Below are positions 53,295 to 62,913 of a stretch of 64,000 nt of DNA, in pieces (position 1 is the stretch's first letter; each line of letters starts with the position of its first letter). Source of the DNA: Pelosinus baikalensis (GTDB lineage: Bacteria; Bacillota; Negativicutes; DSM-13327); contig NZ_JAJHJB010000002.1 in NCBI RefSeq assembly GCF_020819555.1, positions 62,001-126,000 on the forward strand, read 5' to 3'. The notes under the pieces are model-generated. The model searched no databases. It saw only the letters and a list, made by a program, of their open reading frames with translations, and was not told the origin of the DNA. A program made the translations under genes and the position numbers.

Positions 53295-54395
53295 TTGCAA
53301 GTTACTAATCTTTTATTAGTTGTTCCCCGGTTAAATATCGGTGGCGCAGAATCCTATGTCTTTCAATTAGCAAAACAACTAAAAGCAATGGATTATAATA
53401 TATATGTGGCTTCTTGGGGAGGCTTATTAGCTAATGAATTAAAGAACATGGGAATTACCCATTATAAAGTACCCATACGATTACACAAGGGCCTTGCTTC
53501 TATGATGTTAGAAAAAATCATTCACCGGCACAATATCCAATTGGTACATGCTAACTCAGAAGCTGCTGGACAAGCTACCGCTTTAGCATGCATGCGAGCT
53601 AACATCCCTTGGGTATATACTGCTCATGGACGGTTAAACTTTATGGAACAGCAATCCAACATTGCACAAGCACAGCGGATTATCTGCGTAAGTGACTATT
53701 TGAGGAATCGCTTTCTTAGTGAAGGATATCTCGATCCACAGAAACTTATTACGATATACAATGGAATCGATACGGCTACATATTCACCAACGCCTGAAAA
53801 TTTATCAAAAGGAATCCACCTACGAGAAAAGTGGGGCGTAACTAGGAGTGACTTCCTTTTAGGCATCGTTTCCAGAGTAGCCAGACCAAATATGAAAGGA
53901 CATATGGATTTATTACATCTACTGGCAACTTATGAAAATGCCAAAAACTGGAAATTAGTCATTATAGGTAAAGGGAAGTACCTCCCCTTTTTAAAATATA
54001 AGGCTTGGAGATTTGGAATATACGATCGCATTATTTTTGCTGGACATCATACTGACATGCCTGTAGCCTTAAGTGCAATTGATGTGATGGCATTTCCATC
54101 TAAGCTAGAGACTTTCGGACTAGCAGCAGCTGAAGCCATGTCAATGGGAAAACCAGTTGTTGCATATGCTGTAGGAGGTTTACCCGAGGTAGTTGATGAC
54201 GGTTCTACAGGTTTTTTAGTAGAAAAAAATGGTATTAAAGCATTATATGAAAAATTATTATTAGTATGTAACGATTTAACTTTACAAAAAAGGATCTCCT
54301 TAAATAGCCGAGAGAAAATTATTCAAAACTTCTCTTACTCACAAACTACTGATAAAATTGCTGATTTATATAATGCAATAGTAACTAATTATTAA
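53295..54395 (+). CDS. Glycosyltransferase family 4 (lipid/core or EPS)
   Basis: 366-residue GT-B enzyme, TTG start with AGGGGG 7 bp upstream. NIGGAESYVFQLAKQL glycine loop, IPWVYTAHGRLNF, LLGIVSRVARPNMKGHMDLL and FPSKLETFGLAAAEAMSMGK (EX7E). Good match to the capsular/LPS GT4 group. Transcribed with the GT2 gene downstream or from the latter's own promoter. Confidence 0.92.
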   Translation: MQVTNLLLVVPRLNIGGAESYVFQLAKQLKAMDYNIYVASWGGLLANELKNMGITHYKVPIRLHKGLASMMLEKIIHRHNIQLVHANSEAAGQATALACMRANIPWVYTAHGRLNFMEQQSNIAQAQRIICVSDYLRNRFLSEGYLDPQKLITIYNGIDTATYSPTPENLSKGIHLREKWGVTRSDFLLGIVSRVARPNMKGHMDLLHLLATYENAKNWKLVIIGKGKYLPFLKYKAWRFGIYDRIIFAGHHTDMPVALSAIDVMAFPSKLETFGLAAAEAMSMGKPVVAYAVGGLPEVVDDGSTGFLVEKNGIKALYEKLLLVCNDLTLQKRISLNSREKIIQNFSYSQTTDKIADLYNAIVTNY

Positions 54396-54427
54396 ATCTT
54401 TCATATACTAGCTCTTAGAAAAAATGT

Positions 54428-54433
54428 TATAAT
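54428..54433 (+). promoter_or_regulatory. Extended -10 upstream of the GT2 gene
   Basis: TGTTATAAT; no clear -35. It would give the GT2 gene its own transcript. Confidence 0.4.
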
Positions 54434-54469
54434 TCCTGTTGAAGAATTTTTAAGTAAGGAGGAATTTCG

Positions 54470-55393
54470 GTGAAAATATCGGTTGCTATGTGCACCTATA
54501 ATGGTGAAAAGTATCTGGCACAACAGCTTAACAGCATTCTATTCCAAACATTATTACCAGATGAAATTATCATTTGCGATGATAATTCAAGTGATAATAC
54601 TAAGCGACTACTGAAAGATTTTACTCATCCGATAATCAAAGTACATCATAATCCTATTAATCTAGGTTCTACCAAAAATTTTGAACAGGCAATAAAAATG
54701 TGTAGTGGCGATATCATTTTTCTAGCCGATCAGGATGATGTTTGGTTAGAAAACAAAGTAGCAACGATCATGGAAGCCTTTCTTTTATACCCTCATGTCT
54801 ACATGATATTTACCAATGCTTTTGTTACTGATAAAAATTTAAGTCCTACGGAACTATCCCTTTGGGATTATGTGAACTTTAATCACAAAAATTTTACAAT
54901 ACAATCTTTATTACCAAGAAACATAGTAACCGGTGCAACGATGGCATTTAAAAAGGAAGCTCTTGAGCATATCTATCCTTTTTCTCTCACTTGCCTTCAC
55001 GATGATTGGATGGCATTTATAATGACTGCTTTTTATCCTGTAATGCCGCTTAATGAAAAATTAATTTATTACCGCCACCACGATTCTCAGCAAATTGGAA
55101 TAAACTTAAAACCGCAAAATTTATTGGTTAAGTTAAGGTCTCGTATGTTAGGCGTTCATGTAAGACACCATAGAAAATATCTTCCTAGGCTTAAAGCATT
55201 GCAAAACAGACTAGAAGGATGCACTAATACAAAATCTTGTAGAGAACTTATTGAATATACTAACCACCTGGAAGCCAGAATTAATTTACCTAAAAATAAA
55301 ATCGCCAGGCTATTTGCTATAAAGAATGAACTTGCTGGGTATTCATATTATGAGAATTATATGAATGCACTAAAAGACTGGATATCAAATTGA
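54470..55393 (+). CDS. Glycosyltransferase family 2, rhamnosyltransferase-like
   Basis: 307 residues, GTG start behind AAGGAGGAA. ISVAMCTYNGEKYLAQQLNS, PDEIIICDDNSSDNT, FLADQDDVWLENK (QDD metal site) and LHDDWMAFI; this is the RfbF/rhamnosyltransferase-like GT2 pattern using dTDP-rhamnose in many species. The C-terminal ~90 residues are basic and helical. A terminator follows at 55551. Confidence 0.9.
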   Translation: MKISVAMCTYNGEKYLAQQLNSILFQTLLPDEIIICDDNSSDNTKRLLKDFTHPIIKVHHNPINLGSTKNFEQAIKMCSGDIIFLADQDDVWLENKVATIMEAFLLYPHVYMIFTNAFVTDKNLSPTELSLWDYVNFNHKNFTIQSLLPRNIVTGATMAFKKEALEHIYPFSLTCLHDDWMAFIMTAFYPVMPLNEKLIYYRHHDSQQIGINLKPQNLLVKLRSRMLGVHVRHHRKYLPRLKALQNRLEGCTNTKSCRELIEYTNHLEARINLPKNKIARLFAIKNELAGYSYYENYMNALKDWISN

Positions 55394-55550
55394 AAAGACG
55401 ATCTGAAGAATCGGTTTATTGTGGAACATCACGAGCATTAAATAAAAAAGGGAACTTGAACTAATAATAAAGAAACTCTTAGGGCAAGTACATAAGTAGT
55501 AGAGCTAAAAATATTATAGTACATTTTTTTAGGGAAAGTGCAACATATCA

Positions 55551-55600
55551 AATAAGAAAACCAGATTATGATTTATTTCATAAAATCTGGTTTTCTTATT
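55551..55600. terminator. Bidirectional terminator
   Basis: AATAAGAAAACCAGATT and AATCTGGTTTTCTTATT, perfect 17-bp arms with a 16-base loop. It ends the plus-strand GT pair and the minus-strand LPS group. The rest of 55394-55696 holds no gene. Confidence 0.9.
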
Positions 55601-55696
55601 ATTTATAACTATTTCAGCTCCTATTGCAATCTTGATTTGTAGATTTATATCATCAATCCTTTTATGTTCCACGTACACAATTTGCCAAATAAATTT

Positions 55697-56926
55697 TTAA
55701 TCCTTTAGAATCTTTTTGATTTTGTCTTTAATACTGCTTAAGTGATTACAATCCACCTCACGCCAACTGCCATCTACTAAGTAGTTGCATCGAAGATAAA
55801 ATAAAAATTTATCAATCAATTCGTTGTCAACCGGAGTATTGATCACATCAATGTATTCAGATAGATTGTGATGATCTAGCACCCTTGTTACGATACCTGG
55901 TATATTATAAAAAGCATTTCCAAGAGTAATTACTTGTTTATGATAGAACAACGCTTCGATTCCAACAGAAGAATTAATCGTGATAATCCCTTGACTTTTT
56001 TTGATTAATTCTTCTGTAGAATAATCATTGACAAAAATTACTTTAGGAAACTTTTTTTTCAATTTATTATAATTTACCCTGCCAAAATCACTAGGATGCT
56101 CTTTTACGACAATCCTTAAATTATCTGCTTGTCTTTCATTGTACTTATTGACACCTTGCCAAACAGTTTCTAGTAATTGTGACATTGTAGCAATAAGAGG
56201 AGAAAACAGTAAGATCTGCGTATCATCATGGACTTGAAATGGTAAAAATATGAATTTTTCAGGTAATTGAGTATCCTTAAAATTCGCCTTGAAAATAGAC
56301 TGTAAGACTACTTGAGATTTGCTTTTTCTCTTTTCCCTCGCTACTAATGATGTTTTCTTGAATTGTTCATATTTTTCTATATCAATATCAATGCAAGAAA
56401 AGAATGTACTATCTAAACCGACTAAGCTATTTTTAAAGTTAACACCCTTGCTATCAACAGTTGTCGTCTTTGGTAAAAGGCCGTTTTCAAAAAAAAGTGT
56501 TTTTATTCCCATTTTTCGAGCAACATAAATAGCTGCCGCTAATGTAGGGCGGCTCCCATTCCAAACGCAGACCATATGTATTTGATTCTTTCTAAAATAA
56601 TTTTGAAAATTATATATTTCTAAATATGCTTTTTTCTTAAGAAAGTAGGAAGTCATTAGAATTTTTCTACGGAGACTCAGCTTCTTATAAATTGCTAACT
56701 GTTTATAAAAATATAAAATTTCATTCAATTCTTCGTCATCTGGAAGCATTTCTTGAGATAATTCGACATTAGTAAAGACGTCTTTCAACCGAAGTAAATC
56801 TTTACATTGTAAATGGAAGATGTTGTAGTTAGACTGCAGCGAGGTATCAATTTGGTGAAAATATTGGGATTGTGTACTATATAATGAAATAAAAAGTATA
56901 TTTTTTTTGTTCATAACATAATTCAA
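55697..56926 (-). CDS. KpsS/KpsC-like capsule (beta-Kdo transferase) family protein
   Basis: 409 residues. Family PF05159 landmarks are visible: FFENGLLPKTTTVDSKGVNF, FIFLPFQVHDDTQILLFSP, VVKEHPSD, TINSSVGIEALFYHKQVIT and LGNAFYN. In E. coli KpsS and KpsC add beta-linked Kdo to phosphatidylglycerol as the capsule anchor. No KpsMT/DE transporter is in the window. It may add Kdo or a related sugar to LPS. The start could also be ATG 56914 (MNKKNILF). Confidence 0.78.
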   Translation of the reverse strand: MNYVMNKKNILFISLYSTQSQYFHQIDTSLQSNYNIFHLQCKDLLRLKDVFTNVELSQEMLPDDEELNEILYFYKQLAIYKKLSLRRKILMTSYFLKKKAYLEIYNFQNYFRKNQIHMVCVWNGSRPTLAAAIYVARKMGIKTLFFENGLLPKTTTVDSKGVNFKNSLVGLDSTFFSCIDIDIEKYEQFKKTSLVAREKRKSKSQVVLQSIFKANFKDTQLPEKFIFLPFQVHDDTQILLFSPLIATMSQLLETVWQGVNKYNERQADNLRIVVKEHPSDFGRVNYNKLKKKFPKVIFVNDYSTEELIKKSQGIITINSSVGIEALFYHKQVITLGNAFYNIPGIVTRVLDHHNLSEYIDVINTPVDNELIDKFLFYLRCNYLVDGSWREVDCNHLSSIKDKIKKILKD

Positions 56927-56988
56927 CCTTTAATTAATAATATTTTATACTTCACAATTGAGAGTAAAGAACCTTATTCGTAGCAATT

Positions 56989-58032
56989 CTAACCAAGCTT
57001 CTTCTCTTCCTTCGATACTATTAGAGACCATACTCTTTGAACTGTACTACCGATATCATATGTATTTTCTACATGGGCATACCCTTCTGCAGCAATAGCT
57101 TCGCGTAAATCAGAATTCAGCAAATAATAATCAATTTTCTCTAGTAAATCATCTATATCATTGTATACTGCTAAATGCTTTCCGATCTGGAAATATTGAT
57201 TTAACTCTGCCTTATTATCAACAAGCGCAAAGGACTTTGTTCCTAATATTTCAAAGGTTCGAGGATTAAGACCATCATGCTCAGCAATATGAATATTCAA
57301 ACAAATCTTCGACCGACGATAAAGTCCTGCAAGATCGACTGGGTCTATCTTGGTATTTACCGCATACAAATCCAGAGGAGCATGTTTCTTTTTAAATTGT
57401 GACTTTTTCCAGAAATGGCTTCCCCAATAGTTCCCATATGTAATAAAAGTTCGATTATTTTTCAATGCATAATCGGCCACTTGTTTTAATATTTCCAGCC
57501 GTTTTTTAGTAGTTTTCCCAACAAATGAAATATCAACATCTCTAACTTGTTTATCTGGATAATAAATCGATGAATCATAGCTACTCAATACATGACTACA
57601 AGACACTTGATACTTTTGAGTAACATAATCGATATCCAGAACATCATACACAAAACATCGATCGTAAAAAGAAAGATTCTGCTCAAGCTGAGAATTGCGT
57701 TTAAGTCCATCCAAAAGCCATAGTACAAGTTTAGCTCCACTACTTTTTAGAAATTGTAAGGTTTTTGAGGAAATGATATTTCCATTACATACAATGCATA
57801 CATCGGGTTTAAACGCAGCGCTAATCTCCAAAATATGATGATTCCATTCGCTGGCATGTGCTTCCCTTACATCTATAATCCCACAATAATCCAACTTCTT
57901 TTGCCAATAGCTACAACTATCATAGGCATTACCATAACATTGGACATTTACAGTAATGTTGATTTTTTCCAACGATGCTGCAATACTTCTAACATAATTA
58001 AAATAATTAGGGCCAATTAATAATACTTTCAT
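56989..58032 (-). CDS. CgeB-like glycosyltransferase
   Basis: 347 residues. N-terminal MKVLLIGPNYFNYVRSIAAS, a DUF3880-like middle and the Glyco_trans_1_2 C-terminus: YRRSKICLNIH, DGLNPRTFEILGTKSFALVD and VENTYDIGSTVQRVW. The NPRTFE motif is typical of CgeB-type GTs used in spore crust and LPS/O-antigen work. Its likely role here is core/O-chain decoration. Confidence 0.82.
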   Translation of the reverse strand: MKVLLIGPNYFNYVRSIAASLEKINITVNVQCYGNAYDSCSYWQKKLDYCGIIDVREAHASEWNHHILEISAAFKPDVCIVCNGNIISSKTLQFLKSSGAKLVLWLLDGLKRNSQLEQNLSFYDRCFVYDVLDIDYVTQKYQVSCSHVLSSYDSSIYYPDKQVRDVDISFVGKTTKKRLEILKQVADYALKNNRTFITYGNYWGSHFWKKSQFKKKHAPLDLYAVNTKIDPVDLAGLYRRSKICLNIHIAEHDGLNPRTFEILGTKSFALVDNKAELNQYFQIGKHLAVYNDIDDLLEKIDYYLLNSDLREAIAAEGYAHVENTYDIGSTVQRVWSLIVSKEEKKLG

Positions 58033-58096
58033 AAACCTAAACCTCTCTTTAAGAAATAGAGCTAAGAAATCTTCTTCAGTGAATAATGTAAAATGT

Positions 58097-59188
58097 TTAT
58101 GTTAAAAGTAAATTTCTCATTTCTTCCCAATCCTTCGGCATAAACACACCTGAATTCTCAAATATTCTTTGTATACGTGGTTGTATTGTAGCCTTTCCAT
58201 ACAGTTGATATGCTGCTATTGGTTTTATATCCTGAATCGCAAAGCTATTAATATACAACATACCTGAAGAAGCAAAACTGATTACAAACTTTATTTTGTC
58301 GTATTTATGATATAACAATTCGGCTGGTTCCAATGATCTTAATATATCCATGTTTGGATATTCTTGCTGGTAGGTATTCAATTTGTCTTCATTTTCAGAA
58401 TGATGGGTTTTATAAATAAGACGCAACTTCGATTGTCCCGCTATTTCATATAGATTTTGCAGTATCTGCATCTCCGTTTGAATGGTAAAGGCACCTTGTT
58501 CAATAAATGGACTGCCAAGAAAGATAATACATGGCTGCTGCATCAAAATCGATATATCTTCCATATGATCTGCAATAGTCGGCAAGATACTTTGAATATA
58601 TTTTTTATCTAATTGTTTTACACATTTAGATTTTCTTCCTAGTAACTCAGGACGATATAGATAGTCAGTTACATTACCTGTTCCATAACCAATTCCACTG
58701 AAATTATATTTCATATTCCCATGTACATTACCGATATTTCGAAAATACTGTATTCGAATATATTGCCATATTTTACTCAAGGCCTTACGATCACGACTAT
58801 TATAGGAAAAGCTACCTTCATCTAACAACGAATACTCTGAGCACCCAGCAATCTCAACCATTAATTGATTTTGGATTATTTTATCTGATCCTAAGAAAAC
58901 CTGATTGATATTGCCGATACTTTTGATACGTTCTTTCATCTCTCTGATTTGCTCTCGATAACTATTCTTTTTATCATCTCTCTGCAGCCATTTTTCTACA
59001 ATAAATACTCTTCTCCAGGTCGAAGTATCTTTTAGTATATATTGCACGCCTGTACTGTATTGCCAATTCTCATATTCATTTGGTCTTAAAACCAATAGAT
59101 AATTTCCCACTCCTTTCTCATAGCTGTTAGCAGTGATAAAGGCACTTAATAGTTGAAAAGGAGTATTAATTATAAATAAATTATTCAT
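58097..59188 (-). CDS. GT52/polysialyltransferase-like glycosyltransferase
   Basis: 363 residues from ATG 59188 (GAGG 6 bp upstream; the gene overlaps the previous one by 8 bp). LFIINTPFQLLSAFITANSY at the N-terminus, SLLDEGSFSYN, KTHHSENED (acid-base His region) and FVISFASSGMLYINS are the pattern of GT52 and bacterial sialyl/polysialyltransferases. No CMP-sialic acid genes are visible, so the donor is uncertain; GT52 members also use other donors. Confidence 0.72.
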   Translation of the reverse strand: MNNLFIINTPFQLLSAFITANSYEKGVGNYLLVLRPNEYENWQYSTGVQYILKDTSTWRRVFIVEKWLQRDDKKNSYREQIREMKERIKSIGNINQVFLGSDKIIQNQLMVEIAGCSEYSLLDEGSFSYNSRDRKALSKIWQYIRIQYFRNIGNVHGNMKYNFSGIGYGTGNVTDYLYRPELLGRKSKCVKQLDKKYIQSILPTIADHMEDISILMQQPCIIFLGSPFIEQGAFTIQTEMQILQNLYEIAGQSKLRLIYKTHHSENEDKLNTYQQEYPNMDILRSLEPAELLYHKYDKIKFVISFASSGMLYINSFAIQDIKPIAAYQLYGKATIQPRIQRIFENSGVFMPKDWEEMRNLLLT

Positions 59189-60188
59189 GCTTTTCCTCAA
59201 TTTCAGTATTTAAATTCAATAAACTATCTATTGACTTAATCACTCTATCTGGTGTCAATTGCTGCATACAATCATATTTTATCTTATAGCTACAATGTGT
59301 ACCTCTACACAATTGGCATGGTGCATGATCAGCTTTCACTATAGTGGCATGAAGAGGTGCCCAATAAGCCGGATCCGTGGGACCATATAGTGCGATCATA
59401 GGAATACCAGTTGTAGCAACAATATGCATAGGACCGGTGCAAACCGTAATACAAGCATCCATTTGCTTAGCTAAAACCGCAAGTTCTCGCAGATTAAATC
59501 TTCCCGCAATGTTAATTTTCTCACCCTTAATAGCATCAATATATTCAATATCTTGTTTTGCCCCTGTGTAGATAGGAATAATACTCTTACTATTTAGATA
59601 TTGATTTACAACACCAAAATATTCGGATGGCCAATTTTTATTTTCAGCTACACCACGAGGAATTATTAAGATCCTTTTGCTAACCGTATTATTAATTTGA
59701 TGTATCCAATCATTTATTTTATTATTCTCTTGATTTGTTACCCCACCAATGACAGGTGCCAAGTATTGATATTTATAACTGCTAAAAATATACTGCACAT
59801 ATTGAGCAAAACGTTGTGTAGCCGAATCACTTTGTACTCGCTTTGGCTTCAGCCAATGATGACCAAAAACCGATATGACTCTTCCAATGTTCCTCAATTT
59901 ACAACCTGCTCGCCATGCTAAAAGACTGGATGTCAATCGTTCATCAACAATGATTGCATCTGTATATTCGCTTTTTTTTATTTTTTTTATAATATCATCT
60001 TTTGTATTTCTTTGATATGAAAATACATCATCAATATAAGGATGATTCTTTAATAAGTCCACCGACTTAGGCGCTACTACAAAACCTACACGCGCATTAG
60101 GAAGATGCTGCTTAATGGCTTGTGCTAATGATGTTGTTAATACAGTATCGCCAATCCCTAAGCGGTTCACAACCAGAATATTTTTCAT
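59181..60188 (-). CDS. Heptosyltransferase family GT9 protein
   Basis: 335 residues. NILVVNRLGIGDTVLTTSLA at the N-terminus and CTGPMHIVATTGIPMIALYG with PTDPAYWAPLH at the C-terminus, the two GT9 signatures, and a CQLCRGTHC-like cysteine group. It adds ADP-heptose to the LPS core in family members (WaaF/WaaQ type). It is one of two GT9 proteins here. Confidence 0.9.
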   Translation of the reverse strand: MKNILVVNRLGIGDTVLTTSLAQAIKQHLPNARVGFVVAPKSVDLLKNHPYIDDVFSYQRNTKDDIIKKIKKSEYTDAIIVDERLTSSLLAWRAGCKLRNIGRVISVFGHHWLKPKRVQSDSATQRFAQYVQYIFSSYKYQYLAPVIGGVTNQENNKINDWIHQINNTVSKRILIIPRGVAENKNWPSEYFGVVNQYLNSKSIIPIYTGAKQDIEYIDAIKGEKINIAGRFNLRELAVLAKQMDACITVCTGPMHIVATTGIPMIALYGPTDPAYWAPLHATIVKADHAPCQLCRGTHCSYKIKYDCMQQLTPDRVIKSIDSLLNLNTEIEEKHE

Positions 60189-60241
60189 AACGTCTTTTAC
60201 TCCTTAAGCCTTGTAAATTGTCCCCTGCCTAATCCTTTCAA

Positions 60242-61372
60242 TTAATCCTCGATTTTTTCTTGTAAAGGCACTCTTCCAATTAGACTGGAAAACACAGTAT
60301 AATATTTTTCACCCATTTCTCCAATACTTAACAAATCATGGATAAAATGAGCAATCTCGCTTCTTTGCTTAGGATTTACTTGCAATGCTCTTTCAATTTC
60401 GCCTGCCAATATCTTTGGCGTGACAGCAAGTTGTCTGCCGTCAAAATTAACTTCTACTGCATCGGCAATATTCTCGACAGTTACTGCCCCCAAAAATTGT
60501 TCTTTATTGCGAATCGCGACTATAGGTCTTTCACAAGCAATTGCTTCAATAGCAACTCGTCCTTCAGCTACCACTACATCCGCCGCATTATACCAATAAG
60601 AAATGTCATCTGTAAAATCTCTGATTTCAATTAAATTCTTATGCTTCTCATTCCATGTTTTTGCCTTTTCATTAATTTCTTCTCTTAGTGGTCCTTCACC
60701 AATAATAATCAATTTTACGTCTTTCTCTTCTTGCATAATGTATTCCATACTATCCAGTAAAACCAGAGATACGGCTCCTTTAATGCTGCTTAAACGGCTT
60801 ACGTGTAAAATAATCTTACTATTTTGTGAAAGTCCTAATCTATTTCGAACTCTTCTTTTATCCTGAGATACAAATTTTGTAAAATCTATGCCATTATTGA
60901 TAAAGTTAATTTGATTATGTTTAAAATTAAATTTATCAACTAATATATCCGTCAAATTTTTACTCACCACAATCATCTGTGAAAATATTTTTGCATAGCC
61001 TTTCTTTATAAAGGCTCGGTGCCAGGGATCATGCATTGTCACGACAAAAGGAACATCTGTAAATTTATTTAAGAAATATGCCCAGATTCCAGCAGTTCTT
61101 TGCTGAGCACTAATGATTTCAATTTGCTTCTCTTTGATAATACTAGCCAATTTGTATAAATCCATTATCCACCGGAAGACATTAATTCCCCTTGCCTGCA
61201 CCTCTACGATTTCCACATTAGCTTGCCTGAGTCTTTGCAGTTTTTCAGTGTTGCTGCCTCGATTTACTGCGAGAATGATATTATGATCTGACAAGCCTTT
61301 TATAAGAGCTTCCACATGGGTTTCAGCACCACCTACTCGCCATGGTTGGGAAAACAAAATTAAGATATTCAA
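60242..61372 (-). CDS. Glycosyltransferase family 4, LPS core region
   Basis: 376-residue GT-B protein: FSQPWRVGGAETHVEALIKG, WAYFLNKFTDVPFVVTMHDP, ILHVSRLSSIKGAVSLVLLD and ADVVVAEGRVAIEAIACERP (EX7E-type). It lies between two GT9 genes, so it probably adds a hexose on the heptose region. Four bp after waaC. Confidence 0.9.
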   Translation of the reverse strand: MNILILFSQPWRVGGAETHVEALIKGLSDHNIILAVNRGSNTEKLQRLRQANVEIVEVQARGINVFRWIMDLYKLASIIKEKQIEIISAQQRTAGIWAYFLNKFTDVPFVVTMHDPWHRAFIKKGYAKIFSQMIVVSKNLTDILVDKFNFKHNQINFINNGIDFTKFVSQDKRRVRNRLGLSQNSKIILHVSRLSSIKGAVSLVLLDSMEYIMQEEKDVKLIIIGEGPLREEINEKAKTWNEKHKNLIEIRDFTDDISYWYNAADVVVAEGRVAIEAIACERPIVAIRNKEQFLGAVTVENIADAVEVNFDGRQLAVTPKILAGEIERALQVNPKQRSEIAHFIHDLLSIGEMGEKYYTVFSSLIGRVPLQEKIED

Positions 61373-61376
61373 TTTA

Positions 61377-62414
61377 TTAGCTCCCTACCTTCATTTCTAA
61401 TTTCGAATAGATAGATTGATACACCAAATCAGGATTTAATGTTTCAAGGCACATTGGCGTCTTTATACATTGGCGCTTCCAACAACAAATACAAGGTACA
61501 TCAGGTGTTAAAATACTATGATTTTCTCCATAAGGTCCATTTCGATTAGGATCAGTTGGTCCAAACATAGTTACTACCCGAGTGCCTACTGCCACTGCCA
61601 GATGCATGGGACCAGTATCACCGCCTACAAAAGCTTGTGATTTTTTTATAATATGTGCTAATTGCTTAAGAGAAGTTTTGCCTATAAGATCAACTGGTGG
61701 TATTTTCGTATTGGCAATTATTTCTTCTGCTAATCGTTTATCATTGGGTCCGCCAATTATCACTGGAATCATGTTGTTGTCATAGAGTTGATCTGCCAAC
61801 TTGGCAAAGTGAGTTGTTGGCCAGCATTTAGAAGGCCAGTTAGTGCCTGGGGCAAGGACGACGTAGGGATTTTCTAGCCTTAATCCTGCATGGTTAGCTA
61901 TCGCCTCTGCTTTTTGTACTTCAACTTCTGTGATGTTCATAGGAAATTGGACTTGATCTATTTTGCAGCCGAGGTGCTGTGCAACATCTAGATATCGGTC
62001 TACTACATGGCCATGTTCATGATTTCCACAAATTCGCTGACCGATTTTGTCACTTAGCTCTCGTGCGTTGCAATACACTAGGCGCTTGGGTGCACCACTA
62101 AGATAGGAGATGGCTGCGCTTTTGAATAGTCCTTGCAGATCAATGGCTAGGTCAAACTTGTGGGATTTGAGCAATTTTGAGAATGTATAGCCATTTGATA
62201 GTAGACCTGTTAAAGATTTGAATTTTGGTTTATCGAAGATGATAATTTCATCTATATCAGGGTTGTTAGTTAAAAGATCGTAAGCTGGTTTCTCTACTAC
62301 CCAAGTGATACGAGCATCAGGGTAGGTCTGCTTCAAAGCACGAGCCACAGGCAAGGCGTGAATGACATCACCAATGGCACTGAGTTTTACAATAAGAATG
62401 TTTTTGTAAGTCAT
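61377..62414 (-). CDS. waaC: ADP-heptose:LPS heptosyltransferase (WaaC/WaaF-like)
   Basis: 345 residues. YKNILIVKLSAIGDVIHALPVA, a WaaC-type N-terminus; VLAPGTNWPSKCWPTTHFAK and QAFVGGDTGPMHLAVAVGTR, then MFGPTDPNRNGPYG, the GT9 donor site. It acts at the cytoplasmic face, adding the first heptoses to Kdo-lipid A. Downstream of the rfaE genes in one direction, so heptose supply and transfer are linked. WaaC rather than WaaF is chosen by the N-terminus only. Confidence 0.88.
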   Translation of the reverse strand: MTYKNILIVKLSAIGDVIHALPVARALKQTYPDARITWVVEKPAYDLLTNNPDIDEIIIFDKPKFKSLTGLLSNGYTFSKLLKSHKFDLAIDLQGLFKSAAISYLSGAPKRLVYCNARELSDKIGQRICGNHEHGHVVDRYLDVAQHLGCKIDQVQFPMNITEVEVQKAEAIANHAGLRLENPYVVLAPGTNWPSKCWPTTHFAKLADQLYDNNMIPVIIGGPNDKRLAEEIIANTKIPPVDLIGKTSLKQLAHIIKKSQAFVGGDTGPMHLAVAVGTRVVTMFGPTDPNRNGPYGENHSILTPDVPCICCWKRQCIKTPMCLETLNPDLVYQSIYSKLEMKVGS

Positions 62415-62439
62415 GTAAAATACCTCGGATTAAAAAGAT

Positions 62440-62913
62440 TTGAACCACAAAGGCGCAAAGGACACAAAGGGTCACGTTAATATTATACGTTTGATTCCAT
62501 TACGCAAAGAAGTTACGTTAAAATTAATTAATAGTCCTAATTGTAAGCCAGTGATTTTTAGGTAAGATAATAATTGGGCATTGTGTATAGGCATCAGATT
62601 CTCCACAGCTTTTAATTCAATAATCAAAACTTTATCTATTAATAAATCTAATCTACCTTCTCCAATTAAATGTCCCTTATAATTTATTGCAAGTATTTTC
62701 TGACTCTCAAAGGGGATTTGACGCAAGGTTAATTCTCTGCATAAAGCGTCTTCATACACGCTTTCAGGTAACCTGGCCCAAGAATACTATGGACTTCAAG
62801 TGCTGCCCCAATGGTTTTATTAGCTAAAGCTTCTATCTTTTTATCTAAAATACCATGCACTTTAGTCCCCCCTTAGTGTTGTGCGCTAGCACAATTGTGC
62901 CTTTGTGGTTCAA
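62440..62913. mobile_element. GxxExxY gene bounded by 19-bp terminal inverted repeats
   Basis: TTGAACCACAAAGGCGCAA at 62440-62458 and its complement at 62895-62913 (one mismatch) frame the nuclease-like gene. The right repeat starts at the stop codon of rfaE2 and the left one ends just before waaC. Two more copies lie at 63413 and 63482. This looks like a small insertion between rfaE2 and waaC. Confidence 0.6.
62472..62860 (-). pseudogene. GxxExxY protein (PD-(D/E)XK nuclease-like), frameshifted
   Basis: GTG start at 62860 behind AGGGGGG. The first frame gives VHGILDKKIEALANKTIGAA and LEVHSILGPGYL; the rest (62472-62759) continues YEDALCRELTLRQIPFESQK. Between them, near 62762, one G is missing (CTGAAAGC for CTGGAAAGC), exactly in the family motif GYLESVY. 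Restored length is ~129 residues, as usual. A nuclease-like core GRLDLLI...IIELKAV is present. Function of the family is unknown. Confidence 0.85.
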
